Below, piece after piece: positions 1-8,000 of a stretch of 64,000 nt of DNA. Source of the stretch: Bacillota bacterium. GTDB taxonomy: Bacteria; Bacillota; UBA4882; UBA8346. Below the pieces are notes generated by a model. That model made no database searches. It saw only the letters and a list, made by a program, of their open reading frames with translations, and was not told the DNA's origin. Location of the stretch: assembly GCA_023436305.1 (NCBI GenBank), contig JAEZJQ010000016.1:1-64000 (forward strand). The letters are read 5' to 3'. The position numbers and the translations under genes were made by a program. Numbering within the stretch: position 1 is the first letter of the stretch; each line of letters opens with the position of its first letter.

Positions 1-554
1 TTAAAAACTTCCACCCCAACCAAGGCCTGGTATTTCTTAAATAAGTTAATATACCAATTTGGTTTAAAGTCATAACGCCCCGGGTGGTAAAACATACAAA
101 GACCATTGCGGGATTGTACTTCCGCTACCTGACTTTCATCAGTATAGTCAACTCCGCCGCCGGTAAAATCGTTGTCAAAAGATCCCAAATGGTGCCTTCG
201 TGATAATTCAACACCTTCGATGGCTAACATATTAAGTGCCGGAACAATACCGGTAACCGGGTCTCTGGAGAATCTTCCGGCCGGAGCTTGATAGGGTTCA
301 TCGCCTTCAAATTTAGACCAAGGCCAAGTATTTACGAATGGTTCGCCGCTATTTTCCCGTGGCGATCTGCTGGGACGGCTCCGGTCATGATCGGTTAGGA
401 TCAAAATATCATAATTTGCTTTGTGGTAACGCTCAATAACCTCGGCTCCGTAAAGCCTGCCATCACTTTCAGTGGTATGAGTATGGTAATTACTCACGTA
501 TTGTTGGTAACTCTTAAAATTTACATACGGGTTAGCGACAAGTGTTTTACTCAC
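1..554 (-). CDS. PHP-domain metal-dependent phosphoesterase, C-terminus outside the window
   Basis: Reading frame open from a GTG at 552-554 to the left edge, 184 residues visible, no stop reached. The PHP signature HTHTTESDG lies at residues 24-32 and ILTDHD at 52-57; a later AIEGVELSRRHH stretch supplies further likely metal ligands. PHP domains bind two or three divalent metals and hydrolyse phosphoesters; the substrate cannot be told here. There is no signal peptide, so it is probably cytoplasmic. The GTG start overlaps the TGA of the preceding small gene (GTGA), suggesting translational coupling. A polymerase or histidinol-phosphatase type PHP protein is possible, but the stand-alone short N-terminus favours a generic PHP hydrolase. 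Confidence 0.8.
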   Translation of the reverse strand, partial: MSKTLVANPYVNFKSYQQYVSNYHTHTTESDGRLYGAEVIERYHKANYDILILTDHDRSRPSRSPRENSGEPFVNTWPWSKFEGDEPYQAPAGRFSRDPVTGIVPALNMLAIEGVELSRRHHLGSFDNDFTGGGVDYTDESQVAEVQSRNGLCMFYHPGRYDFKPNWYINLFKKYQALVGVEVF

Positions 555-733
555 TTTAGCACCACCCAACCTTCAGGAAGCATCGGTGAGGTTTTTTCGT
601 CCATATTAAGATATTCTGTAGATGCAATTTCCACAGCAAACTGATGATGATCTTTCGTCCAGATCGGTAGTTTCGGATTGATATGGTCTCGGATATCAAT
701 TACCCTGTACTTGTCTGAAGTGATAAAAAACAT
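551..733 (-). CDS. Small hypothetical protein (60 aa) coupled to the PHP gene
   Basis: The ATG at 731-733 has an excellent ribosome binding site (GGAGGTGA with about 7 nt to the start), so I chose it over an in-frame opening reaching 871. The 60-residue product starts MFFITSDKYRVIDIRD and ends PEGWVVLK. It has no membrane segment and no motif I recognise. Its TGA overlaps the GTG of the PHP phosphoesterase gene, which implies the two are made together. The upstream in-frame extension contains a CxxC pair, but nothing supports translation from there. Confidence 0.6.
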   Translation of the reverse strand: MFFITSDKYRVIDIRDHINPKLPIWTKDHHQFAVEIASTEYLNMDEKTSPMLPEGWVVLK

Positions 734-922
734 CTCATCACCTCCCAAATTATTATACAATGAAGTCATGTTACAAATGATTTCGACTGTACCTGATATC
801 CTATGTTCATCGCGGCATTTTTGACACGGGGTTGGTTGATAGTAACCGACAAATCCTACCCACCTATGCATACCTCTATTCTTTATGAGATGATCTCAAA
901 AAAAGAATGAGAGGGATCAATA

Positions 923-1243
923 ATGACCAGAAGTGAACAACGACAAGAGTGGGAGACTCGAACTAAAGACCTTCAATCCAGTGGTCAAACTATTCCTGCC
1001 TGGTGCGCTATCAACAATCTCCGAGTTCATCAGGTAAGATACCGGCTTCGTAAGCTCAAGCGGGAAAGCCTGTCTACTGTGAACACTGCACCTCAATGGC
1101 TGTCGATAAATATAAAGGAATTTAATGCAGAGTGTCGGCAACCTTTATTGATTAAAGTAGGAACCGCTGTCATCGAAGTCCAACCCGGTTTTAACCCGGA
1201 ACTGCTCCGTGACGTTGTCCGGACTTTAAATGCCACATGCTGA
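923..1243 (+). CDS. tnpA: IS66 accessory protein TnpA
   Basis: 106 residues, the usual size for IS66 TnpA. The N-terminal part (EQRQEWETRTKDLQSSGQT, then INNLRVHQVRYRLRKLK) is the helix-turn-helix-like region typical of this family; the C-terminal part (AVIEVQPGFNPELLRDVV) matches the conserved tail. In complete elements this protein helps TnpC-mediated transposition, by an unclear mechanism. A GAGAGGG ribosome binding site precedes the ATG. Its stop overlaps the start of tnpB (ATGCTGA), the usual IS66 arrangement. It looks intact, but its partner genes are not. Confidence 0.85.
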   Translation: MTRSEQRQEWETRTKDLQSSGQTIPAWCAINNLRVHQVRYRLRKLKRESLSTVNTAPQWLSINIKEFNAECRQPLLIKVGTAVIEVQPGFNPELLRDVVRTLNATC

Positions 1244-1527
1244 GCGATTTTGAAGAGCAACGAGTCTATTTAGCCTGCGGCAACACAGACTTGCGCAAGT
1301 CGATTGACAGCTTAGCGGCCCTAGTCCAGGAAGCTTTTGCACTCAATCCCTTCACTCCGGCACTTTTTGTTTTTTGCAACCGGCAACGCGACAAGTTGAA
1401 AATTCTCCAGTGGGAACATAACGGCTTTTGGTTGCATTATCGCCGGTTGGAGAAAGGTAAATTTCAACGGCCTTCGCAACAAGGTGATAGCGAAATATTG
1501 CTGACCCCATTGATGACAAACAATTGA
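1237..1527 (+). pseudogene. tnpB: Truncated IS66 TnpB
   Basis: The first about 88 residues match IS66 TnpB (YLACGNTDLRKSIDSLAAL, then FVFCNRQRDKLKILQWEHNG and WLHYRRLEKGKFQ). The family normally has about 115 residues ending in a TPRQLRWLLDGL-like stretch; here the frame departs after ILLTP and stops at NN. The last ten or so codons are therefore foreign sequence at a deletion junction. No tnpC remains downstream. Confidence 0.8.
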
Positions 1528-1760
1528 TTCTATTCGTTTCTTAACCGGACAGTAGTGATCATTTTTATTTTATTGATAATAATTATGCCGCTTCATTATC
1601 TCTTTTGGTTTTGGTATCATTCAGGAAATAAAGGAAATCAATTTTTTATCGAGAACGAGTAATTAATTTATCGGATGATTTTTTGGAAGCAACTTTAGAT
1701 GATGGAAGTTGACTCATACCGGTCTGATCCATTGAATTAGAAAAAAGGGGGAAGGAAATT

Positions 1761-2702
1761 ATGAATGAAAAAATAGTAATAATCACCGGTGCAAATTCAG
1801 GTATAGGCAGGGCAGCAGCAATCAGGTTTGCAGAAGAAGGGTACGAGGTTGTTATGGCTTGCCGTAATCTTGAAAAAAATAAAAAGATACAACAGGAAAT
1901 AATTAAACAGACAGAAAATAACAGTGTAGATTTGCTTAAACTTGATGTATCTTCCTTTAAGTCAATTGAGGATTTTTGTTCTGAGTTCAAAAAAAGGTAT
2001 AAAAAGCTGGATATATTAATTCATAATGCCGGATATTTCAATCATGGTGAAAAAAATTATCAGCTTAGTCCTGATAATATAGAACTATCATTTGCTACCA
2101 ACGCATTTGGCCCATTTCTAATGACCCAATTGTTGACTGATTTGCTTAAAAAATCGAAGGATGCGAGAGTTCTCAATGCTTGCACTACTAATATCAGGCA
2201 CTTCTTTGAACCAAAACGGAAAATAGACTTTGATAATTTGCAGGGAGAATTTATGGACAGCAGGCCTTATAATATTTACAAAATGTATGGCGACTCTAAA
2301 ATGGCATTATTGATGTTAACATTCAAAATGGCGGATAAATTTGAAAAAGATGGTATCAAAGTAAATGCAGTTCAAATACCTGCAATAAAAATGTCAAAAG
2401 AAACGATGGGAAAATTCAAATCAGTGTGGAGAATTGCCGCAATGGTTCAAAATATTTATAGCTCTTCACCAGAGACCATGGCAGATACCTACTTTCATAT
2501 ATGTACTTCCGAAGAATTTAAAGATATTACTGGCAAACTTATCAACGACAAAAGGGAAATTATGCAATCATCACATTATACCAGCGGGTTAATGCAAGAA
2601 GCAAAACAGCTTTTTGATAAGGGCGTTTACCCTAAATATGCCGATAATATAGATAATATTGAAAGAGTATGGGATTTAGCGATTAAATTGACTAAAATCT
2701 AA
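1761..2702 (+). CDS. Short-chain dehydrogenase/reductase (SDR) family oxidoreductase
   Basis: 313 residues with a Rossmann NAD(P)-binding start TGANSGIGRA (residues 9-18), an NAG motif (HNAGYF) and the catalytic pair YGDSK (Tyr about 176, Lys about 180). The overall layout resembles retinol-dehydrogenase-like SDRs. The usual catalytic serine position reads NACTTN, so threonine may take that role. A purine-rich site (GGGGGAAGGAAATT) precedes the ATG. It is probably a cytoplasmic NADP-dependent carbonyl or alcohol oxidoreductase; the substrate is unknown. It is AT-rich and follows the IS66 remnant, consistent with an acquired region. Confidence 0.85.
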   Translation: MNEKIVIITGANSGIGRAAAIRFAEEGYEVVMACRNLEKNKKIQQEIIKQTENNSVDLLKLDVSSFKSIEDFCSEFKKRYKKLDILIHNAGYFNHGEKNYQLSPDNIELSFATNAFGPFLMTQLLTDLLKKSKDARVLNACTTNIRHFFEPKRKIDFDNLQGEFMDSRPYNIYKMYGDSKMALLMLTFKMADKFEKDGIKVNAVQIPAIKMSKETMGKFKSVWRIAAMVQNIYSSSPETMADTYFHICTSEEFKDITGKLINDKREIMQSSHYTSGLMQEAKQLFDKGVYPKYADNIDNIERVWDLAIKLTKI

Positions 2703-2768
2703 GATGAACGATATTTATGATTGGTTATAACTTAATTGAAATCAAATTTTTCAAAAGGATTGTTCGGC

Positions 2769-3046
2769 ATGAAGAAAAGTAAAATTAAAATGATTATAAC
2801 CAGACAATTTTCTTTGGGTTATCATGTATTTTTGCAGCATTGGCTTTAGACAGCGCAAAAATTGAAAAAGTTATTAAATACGCTTTGTTAGCGAACGGGG
2901 CCATGATGTTTATCGGTGTAACCGGTTATTTGCTCGATAAAGCTGTCATCGTTTTTCTTTGTATGAACTTGGGAATGGGTGCAGCGATTCTAATCGCCAC
3001 AGAATTTCTATGTAAATTATTTAAGAATACTCTGAAAAACCAATAG
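2769..3046 (+). pseudogene. Frameshifted small membrane protein gene
   Basis: An ATG at 2769 with an AAGGA site starts MKKSKIKMI in one frame, which ends quickly at a TAG near 2847. A second frame is open from about 2777 and continues to 3046 with coding-like hydrophobic sequence: IFFGLSCIFAALALD, then VIKYALLANGAMMFIGVTG and VIVFLCMNLGMGAAILIAT, three membrane segments. Joining the two by one frameshift near 2790 gives a plausible protein of about 90 residues. A TTG at 2840 could start only the second half. I read it as a decayed gene of unknown function, though a sequencing indel would look the same. Confidence 0.5.
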
Positions 3047-3079
3047 CCTATTGGAGAGGCCGGCCTCCATCCGGCCTCT
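3040..3079. other. Two adjacent hairpins after the membrane pseudogene
   Basis: CCAATA/TATTGG (3040-3054, 3-nt loop) is followed at once by a 9-bp GC-rich hairpin AGAGGCCGG/CCGGCCTCT (3055-3079, 7-nt loop). No long T-run follows on either strand, so it is not a clear intrinsic terminator, although it sits at the end of the pseudogene. Confidence 0.5.
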
Positions 3080-3207
3080 GGCTTTACAAGTGAGCGGCTT
3101 TGCGTAACACTAAAAAATATTTCCGGGATTGATGATTTGCAAGAAGACTCAAACCAATCTGGAAAATCACCGCGACAGCGGTTTAATTCAAAAGGAGGAC
3201 TCAGTGT

Positions 3208-4122
3208 ATGGTTCATTTACTAAAACAAGCGGCATCGGCACATGGTGACAAACTGCAAATGCTATCGATAGAACGTTTACAGGATCTTAAAAACGAGCTT
3301 TCGCTCTTCGAAAAAAATGAGGATTTAAACGATTTTCAAAAATGGATTGTCAATGGCCTCTATACATTTGAGGCCCCTACTGCCGAATTTATATTCAAGT
3401 CCATTATTATCATCGCTATCCCCCATCCATCCTATGCAAAAGTGGAATTTGTAAGGCAGGGAAAAAAATACTACTTTTTAAGCCTTATAATGTCAGACCT
3501 TGATAATACTGAAAAATATCTAACTGATTTTCTTATGCCAAAAGGTTATCATATAAAATCCGCGCCAAATCTGCCGCTGAAACGGTTAGCCGCCAAAAGC
3601 GGTTTAGCGGTTTACGGCAGAAATAATATCTGTTATGTAAAGGGAATGGGTAGCTTTTTTTCCTTGTTTGCTTACTTCTCGGACATCCCATGTGATAATG
3701 ATGAATGGACGGAAGTGCGCCAAGCCGGTGTATGTGATCATTGCAATATTTGCTTCAGCAATTGCCCCACGGGAGCGATTCGAAAAGATCGGTTTTTAAT
3801 CGATAACCAAAGGTGTTTGTCATATTTTAACGAAAGCCCGGGAGAATTTCCGGAATGGATACCTCAATCGGCGCATCACTGTATATATGACTGCTTGAAA
3901 TGCCAAATAAATTGTCCAATGAACAAAGAATACGTGAATAATGTTACGGAACAAATCAAATTTAGCGAAGACGAAACCCATATGTTATTATCAGGAAGCA
4001 CTTTTGATGCCTTTTCCCCCATGCTAAAACAGAAATCAAAAATATTAGGTTTCGACCAATGGCTTGATGCTATTCCAAGAAATTTAAAGATATTGTTTGA
4101 GTTAAGTGAACATAATCTTTAG
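3208..4122 (+). CDS. QueG-like double [4Fe-4S] cluster protein
   Basis: 304 residues. Two cluster-binding runs are plain: CDHCNICFSNCPTGAI and, about 50 residues later, CIYDCLKCQINCPMN, the pattern of the 4Fe-4S double-cluster domain in epoxyqueuosine reductase QueG. The segment RLAAKSGLAVYGRNNICY corresponds to the family's conserved AxxAGLG..GKN region. It is shorter than true QueG (about 370 residues) and lacks the C-terminal HEAT-like part, so it is more likely a paralogue of unknown substrate than the housekeeping tRNA enzyme. An AAAGGAGG site precedes the ATG. It heads a run of plus-strand accessory genes with separate ribosome binding sites. Confidence 0.75.
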   Translation: MVHLLKQAASAHGDKLQMLSIERLQDLKNELSLFEKNEDLNDFQKWIVNGLYTFEAPTAEFIFKSIIIIAIPHPSYAKVEFVRQGKKYYFLSLIMSDLDNTEKYLTDFLMPKGYHIKSAPNLPLKRLAAKSGLAVYGRNNICYVKGMGSFFSLFAYFSDIPCDNDEWTEVRQAGVCDHCNICFSNCPTGAIRKDRFLIDNQRCLSYFNESPGEFPEWIPQSAHHCIYDCLKCQINCPMNKEYVNNVTEQIKFSEDETHMLLSGSTFDAFSPMLKQKSKILGFDQWLDAIPRNLKILFELSEHNL

Positions 4123-4152
4123 TCGACAAAAAATAAAAAGGGGATTAAGAAG

Positions 4153-4629
4153 ATGAAATATATAGGCCCAATATTACTCGTAGAAAATATTGAACGTTCG
4201 AGGGAGTTTTATGAAAAAACGTTAAAACAAAAAGTTAAATATGATTTTGGAGTAAATGTCTCTTTTGAAGGTGACTTTGCAATTCATTTAAAAGATCATT
4301 TTGAGGAAATCGCCAAGCTAAAAGATTCCCATAGCATATTATTCGGATCGAACAGCTTTGATTTATGTTTTGAAACCGAAAAAATTGATGAAATCTATAA
4401 TGAACTTAAAAATATTCGGGCCGAATTTCTGCACGAGATCGAAGAACAACCTTGGGGGCAAAGAGTCATAAGATTTTATGATCCCGATAAACATATCGTG
4501 GAAATTGGAGAAACAATGGATGGTGTGGTAATTCGTCTTTATAAACAAGGACTTTCTTTTGAGGAGATAGTTGGAAAAACTGCAATGCCAAAGGAATTTG
4601 TAGAAGCAACAATAAAAAATCGTTCATGA
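4153..4629 (+). CDS. VOC-family (glyoxalase/bleomycin-resistance fold) protein
   Basis: 158 residues. The N-terminal half (GPILLVENIERSREFYEKTL) and the later RVIRFYDPDKHIVEIGE are the two repeat ends of a vicinal oxygen chelate domain; H and E residues in those strands could bind a metal. A helical tail of about 35 residues (LYKQGLSFEEIVGKTAMP) is extra to a minimal VOC domain. Members include glyoxalase I, dioxygenases and antibiotic-binding proteins; nothing here fixes the activity. A GGGG-type site precedes the ATG, 31 nt after the QueG-like gene, so the two may be co-transcribed. Confidence 0.75.
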   Translation: MKYIGPILLVENIERSREFYEKTLKQKVKYDFGVNVSFEGDFAIHLKDHFEEIAKLKDSHSILFGSNSFDLCFETEKIDEIYNELKNIRAEFLHEIEEQPWGQRVIRFYDPDKHIVEIGETMDGVVIRLYKQGLSFEEIVGKTAMPKEFVEATIKNRS

Positions 4630-4705
4630 TGTAAGCGTACCTACGGATCGCCGCATTTTACGGCGAACACCCATCTTATTCACTGATGAAAGGAGCAGCG
4701 TAAGA

Positions 4706-5470
4706 ATGATGAACGGGCTGGAAGAAAAACTCGCGGCATCATTAACTGCCAAAACAACTGAATTAATTCCCCATCTGCCGTATTTACTTCAGGATCTGTG
4801 GGAACTGGGCTCAAACCCGGAAGAAATTCTAGAACTTGTGAGAAGGAATGTAGCAGCCGGAACAAAACTCCGAATTCTTGATCTTGCTTGTGGAAAGGGA
4901 GCTGTCAGTATTAAGCTCGCCAAAGAACTTGGGTGTCATGTCAAAGGTATAGACATACTTCCGGATTTTATTGACTATGCAAAACAAAAAGTGCTGGAAT
5001 TTGGAGTGCTGGATTTATGCAGCTTTACTATCGAGGATATAAACCTTTCGGTTTCCAAGGAGCGTGATTATGATATCGTTATCCTTGGTGCGGCCGGAGA
5101 GGTACTCGGTAGTCCGGATATAACCATTCAGAAACTTAAAAATACCATTAGACCGGCAGGTTTTATTATCATCGATGATTGCTATCGTCGGGAAGGTATG
5201 ACAAGTAATTATTTATCCTATGAACAATGGTTGGATATATTTGAAAAAGTAGGGGTAAAGCTTATTGAGGCAAAGTGTTCCAGCGAAGATGAGCTTGCCG
5301 ATATCAACGATAAGAATAATACATTCATTATAAACCGTGCAAATGAATTAAAAAAGCAATACCCTGAAAAGGCGCCTATTTTTGATAGTTACATAAATAG
5401 CCAACTGGCTGAATGTGATGAACTTGAAAACAAAGTTGTGACAGTGACCTGGATGCTAAAAAGCATATAA
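4706..5470 (+). CDS. Class I SAM-dependent methyltransferase
   Basis: 254 residues. Motif I is ILDLACGKGAVSIKLA (residues about 57-72), followed by an acidic residue in VKGIDILPDF and a motif IV-like DYDIVILGAAGE; FIIIDDCY closes the Rossmann core. These features define a SAM-binding methyltransferase of the UbiE/Methyltransf_25 type. The C-terminal helices give no substrate clue. Two adjacent ATG codons (4706, 4709) follow an AAGGAG site; either could serve. A small-molecule methyltransferase is the likeliest role. Confidence 0.75.
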   Translation: MMNGLEEKLAASLTAKTTELIPHLPYLLQDLWELGSNPEEILELVRRNVAAGTKLRILDLACGKGAVSIKLAKELGCHVKGIDILPDFIDYAKQKVLEFGVLDLCSFTIEDINLSVSKERDYDIVILGAAGEVLGSPDITIQKLKNTIRPAGFIIIDDCYRREGMTSNYLSYEQWLDIFEKVGVKLIEAKCSSEDELADINDKNNTFIINRANELKKQYPEKAPIFDSYINSQLAECDELENKVVTVTWMLKSI

Positions 5471-5518
5471 AGTTGGTGTTTTCATCGATGAGTATATTAT
5501 TTTTTAAAGGGAAGTTCC

Positions 5519-6271
5519 ATGATTATAAATAAATTCGATAAGTTAATCGGAAGTGGAGCTCAAGCGGATGTTTACTCCGTAGATCATAAAGCTATAAAAG
5601 TATTTAAAGAGCATTGCCCTAAATCCGAAGCTTTTTGCGAATCGGCAATCCATTCCATGGTTGAAAACTTCAAGTTGCCAGTGCCAAAGATTTACGAAGT
5701 CATTCAATTGGAAAATAAAATGGCAATCGTAATGGATTTGATTGAAGGAACTTCCATGCAGCAAATCTTAATAAACGATCCCAACAACATTTCCTTTTAC
5801 ATTGACTCCGTCACTGATTTGCAAATAAAAATTCATAGTATCGATGCGCTGGGATTCCCAACTTTGAAAGACAAGTCGACACAACGAATATCTAATTCCG
5901 CCCTGTTAAACAATTTACAAAAAGAGCGCTTGTTGGCATTGCTGAATGGTTTTGATATGGGCACGAATTTGTGTCATGGTGATTTTCACTTTATGAATTT
6001 AATCATGACAGACCAGGGAATCATCATTATCGACTGGGTGGATGCAACAGCCGGTAGTCCCGAAGCCGATTTGTGCCGGACATATATGCTTTATAAACTA
6101 TCTTCGCCGAAGGGATTCGCGGATATGTATATGGATGTATATTGTAAGAAGGCAAATAAAAACCGCAACGACATTCTTAAGTGGTTACCGATAATTCGGC
6201 GCCAGGTTATCCGAGAAGAAAGAATCGGAGAAAGATCAATTATTACAATGGGTGGATTTGGATATTTATGA
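5519..6271 (+). CDS. APH-family phosphotransferase
   Basis: 250 residues with a kinase-like fold: an N-terminal glycine-containing start (KLIGSGAQADVYSV), the catalytic HGDFHFMNLIM (from residue 153) and the metal-binding IIDWVDA (Asp about 172) followed by GSPEADLCRTY. This is the aminoglycoside-phosphotransferase/choline-kinase superfamily. Members phosphorylate aminoglycosides, sugars or cofactors; the target cannot be read from sequence. An AAAGGGAAG site precedes the ATG. It ends the plus-strand accessory run; the 21-bp repeat array follows about 40 nt downstream. Confidence 0.75.
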   Translation: MIINKFDKLIGSGAQADVYSVDHKAIKVFKEHCPKSEAFCESAIHSMVENFKLPVPKIYEVIQLENKMAIVMDLIEGTSMQQILINDPNNISFYIDSVTDLQIKIHSIDALGFPTLKDKSTQRISNSALLNNLQKERLLALLNGFDMGTNLCHGDFHFMNLIMTDQGIIIIDWVDATAGSPEADLCRTYMLYKLSSPKGFADMYMDVYCKKANKNRNDILKWLPIIRRQVIREERIGERSIITMGGFGYL

Positions 6272-6309
6272 TTAAATGATTTTTACATCATATTTATATT
6301 ATCAATATG

Positions 6310-6540
6310 ATATTTATAATTTTTCCGGTAGTCTATGATTTTTTCGCGGTGGTCTATCATTTCGTCATGGTAGTTAACCATTTTTTCGTAGTGGTTAATG
6401 ATTTATCCATGATAGTTTATGATTTTATTCGGGTAATTTATGATCTTTCCATGGTTGTCTATCATTTTTTCGTGGCAGTTTATGATTATGTCATAGAAGT
6501 TTATGATTTTTATAGAGTATTTTATAAATATATAGGATTA
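6310..6540. repeat. 21-bp imperfect tandem repeat, about 11 units
   Basis: Units of exactly 21 bp, pattern GTYTATGATTTTTTCRTGGTN, start at 6331, 6352, 6373 and so on through 6499, with weaker units at 6310 and 6520. On the plus strand all units are in one stop-free frame and would give heptads of the type VVYDFFA / VVYHFVM / VVNHFFV. There is no ribosome binding site before the ATG at 6307, so I treat this as a repeat array and not a gene. The rest of 6541-6645 is AT-rich with nothing recognised. Confidence 0.8.
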
Positions 6541-6645
6541 TCTTAAGTTTATTTTAACTTTTTAAGGAAATTGTCAATATTATGTATCTGTTTGGGCGTT
6601 TTGTAATTAGATATCTTGACTTTAATTTCACTCTTTTTTTTAATC

Positions 6646-6669
6646 AAAAAAAGACACCTCCCGGTGTCT
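6646..6669 (-). terminator. Rho-independent terminator of the 54-aa gene
   Basis: On the minus strand a 7-bp stem AGACACC/GGTGTCT with a 4-nt loop is followed by seven T. It lies about 20 nt after the stop codon of the small gene at 6691-6855. Confidence 0.85.
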
Positions 6670-6690
6670 AGTATTTTCCCTCGATTTCAA

Positions 6691-6855
6691 TTACTTATAC
6701 TTTCTGATTGGATCTAATTTCCCTTTTTTGCAATATGATCCGGCTACAGCGATTTCCGAAAGTGATTCAGCGATACGGTCTATGTAAGGTGGTACAGTGG
6801 AACCATTGATTAATACTTTCACGTTTTCCTTTTTTTTAATTATGCCGCCTTTCAT
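6691..6855 (-). CDS. Small hypothetical protein (54 aa)
   Basis: ATG at 6853-6855 with a GGAGG site 8 nt upstream, ending TAA at 6691 and followed by a good terminator. The product starts MKGGIIKKKENVKVLING and continues with PPYIDRIAESLSEIAVAG; it is basic and has no membrane segment. I do not recognise it. The complete gene architecture (site, frame, terminator) is the case for it being real. It is separately terminated from its neighbours. Confidence 0.65.
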   Translation of the reverse strand: MKGGIIKKKENVKVLINGSTVPPYIDRIAESLSEIAVAGSYCKKGKLDPIRKYK

Positions 6856-6995
6856 GAAAACCCCTCCACTTCTGATTCCATTATATCATATTTAAGTTCG
6901 CTTCAATCAAAATTTATTTCGAAAAGTTTGCTAAAAAAACAAACTCTTATCGAATAATCATGAATATTATTGATTCCATGCTGCAATTTCAGCCA

Positions 6996-7778
6996 TTAAC
7001 CCGCAATCGTATTTGCTATACTTAAAAACAAATTACCCGCGGCGACAATTTCAGCCAAAGATATATCATACCCTTCTTCGGAAGTATCGATTATTATTAT
7101 TGTCTCCAATTCTTCATAACTTCGATGGATTCCAATCCCCAAGTTATCATATTCAATATCGATTAAATCAGTTTCGTCTTTATCGATTAAACTTTGAACC
7201 GGCGTTAAGATCCTTGGTTCCAATTTATTTATTTCATTGTCATCGATAGGCAATACCATTATATTCACTTTCGGAAAATTATTTTGATAAGCAAGCACCA
7301 AAATATTTTTTACAATACTTCGTACTTTTTCGGAAGGGGAATCGTTGGCAAGTATCATTTTCTTAAATGAAGTAACTGAAAACTGATATATGTAATCGTT
7401 TAAGTTCGATAATAATTTGATTTGTTTTTTAACAATTTCAACCCCGATACGGGCATTGTCAAGTTCTTGCCGGTTAAATTTCTGGTTAATCTCAATTCCA
7501 AATATCTTTGCGCCCTGTTCGGAAATATGGTCCCAATTAAATATACTTACGAAAATGGCAAATATCCAAAAACCCGCTAATAATTTTATGGCTGTAACAA
7601 TTAAAAAAATTAATGAAGGGCTAAGCAAAGAATAAAAATCATTAAGCGTTTGGACTTTTTGAGAAAAGACTTCAATGGATGAAATTACGGCATAAAGTGT
7701 AATACCAATTCCAAATAAAACAGCCAAATATCTTGATGAGTTTTTGGTAAACCATTTATATCCTTTTTCAAAAAACAA
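6996..7778 (-). CDS. Membrane protein with two N-terminal TM segments and a cytoplasmic domain
   Basis: 260 residues, not recognised. Two hydrophobic helices (about residues 17-36 and 55-80) precede a soluble domain of about 175 residues. The soluble part has a helical start (ARIGVEIVKKQIKLLSNLND), then alternating strands (KVNIMVLPID, ETIIIIDTSEEG) and ends AAGNLFLSIANTIAG, a layout reminiscent of GAF/PAS-like sensor domains, though no signature is certain. The start is TTG with AAAGGAG 13 nt upstream; no other start fits the frame. It stands alone. A sensory or regulatory membrane protein is a guess. Confidence 0.65.
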   Translation of the reverse strand: MFFEKGYKWFTKNSSRYLAVLFGIGITLYAVISSIEVFSQKVQTLNDFYSLLSPSLIFLIVTAIKLLAGFWIFAIFVSIFNWDHISEQGAKIFGIEINQKFNRQELDNARIGVEIVKKQIKLLSNLNDYIYQFSVTSFKKMILANDSPSEKVRSIVKNILVLAYQNNFPKVNIMVLPIDDNEINKLEPRILTPVQSLIDKDETDLIDIEYDNLGIGIHRSYEELETIIIIDTSEEGYDISLAEIVAAGNLFLSIANTIAG

Positions 7779-7919
7779 GAATGAAAATTCACTCCTTTCA
7801 GTGAACCGAAATGGTTGGTTGAATTCCTTTATAAATTTCCATAAGAGTATGGATATTCCTTTTTAGTATTCAATAATTTCTTAGTTGTGTAAATATACCT
7901 TTATAATAATTACGAGTAA

Positions 7920-7948
7920 AATAAAAATGGATTCCTATTTTAGGAACC
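7920..7948 (-). terminator. Probable terminator of the DUF4015 gene
   Basis: Minus strand: stem TTCCTA/TAGGAA extended by GG/CC with a one-base bulge, then ATTTTTATTTT. It lies about 55 nt past the stop of the secreted glycosidase-like gene. Confidence 0.5.
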
Positions 7949-8000
7949 CACCGTGAAAACTTAAACCGATTAAGTATCAATATTTATATGAATTTTGGAC

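Larger units (their letters stand above)
923..1527 (+). mobile_element. IS66-family insertion sequence remnant
   Basis: Two overlapping small genes of the IS66 type (accessory TnpA then TnpB) are present, but TnpB breaks off early and no transposase TnpC follows; unrelated sequence begins at about 1510. I could not find convincing terminal inverted repeats. The element is therefore a decayed left-hand fragment, unable to move by itself. Confidence 0.85.

Noticed and set aside
1646..1990. 114-codon minus-strand frame
   Set aside because: Antisense shadow of the SDR gene start; its hydrophobic pattern mirrors the coding strand.
6307..6546. 79-codon protein over the 21-bp repeat
   Set aside because: No ribosome binding site and pure repeat composition.
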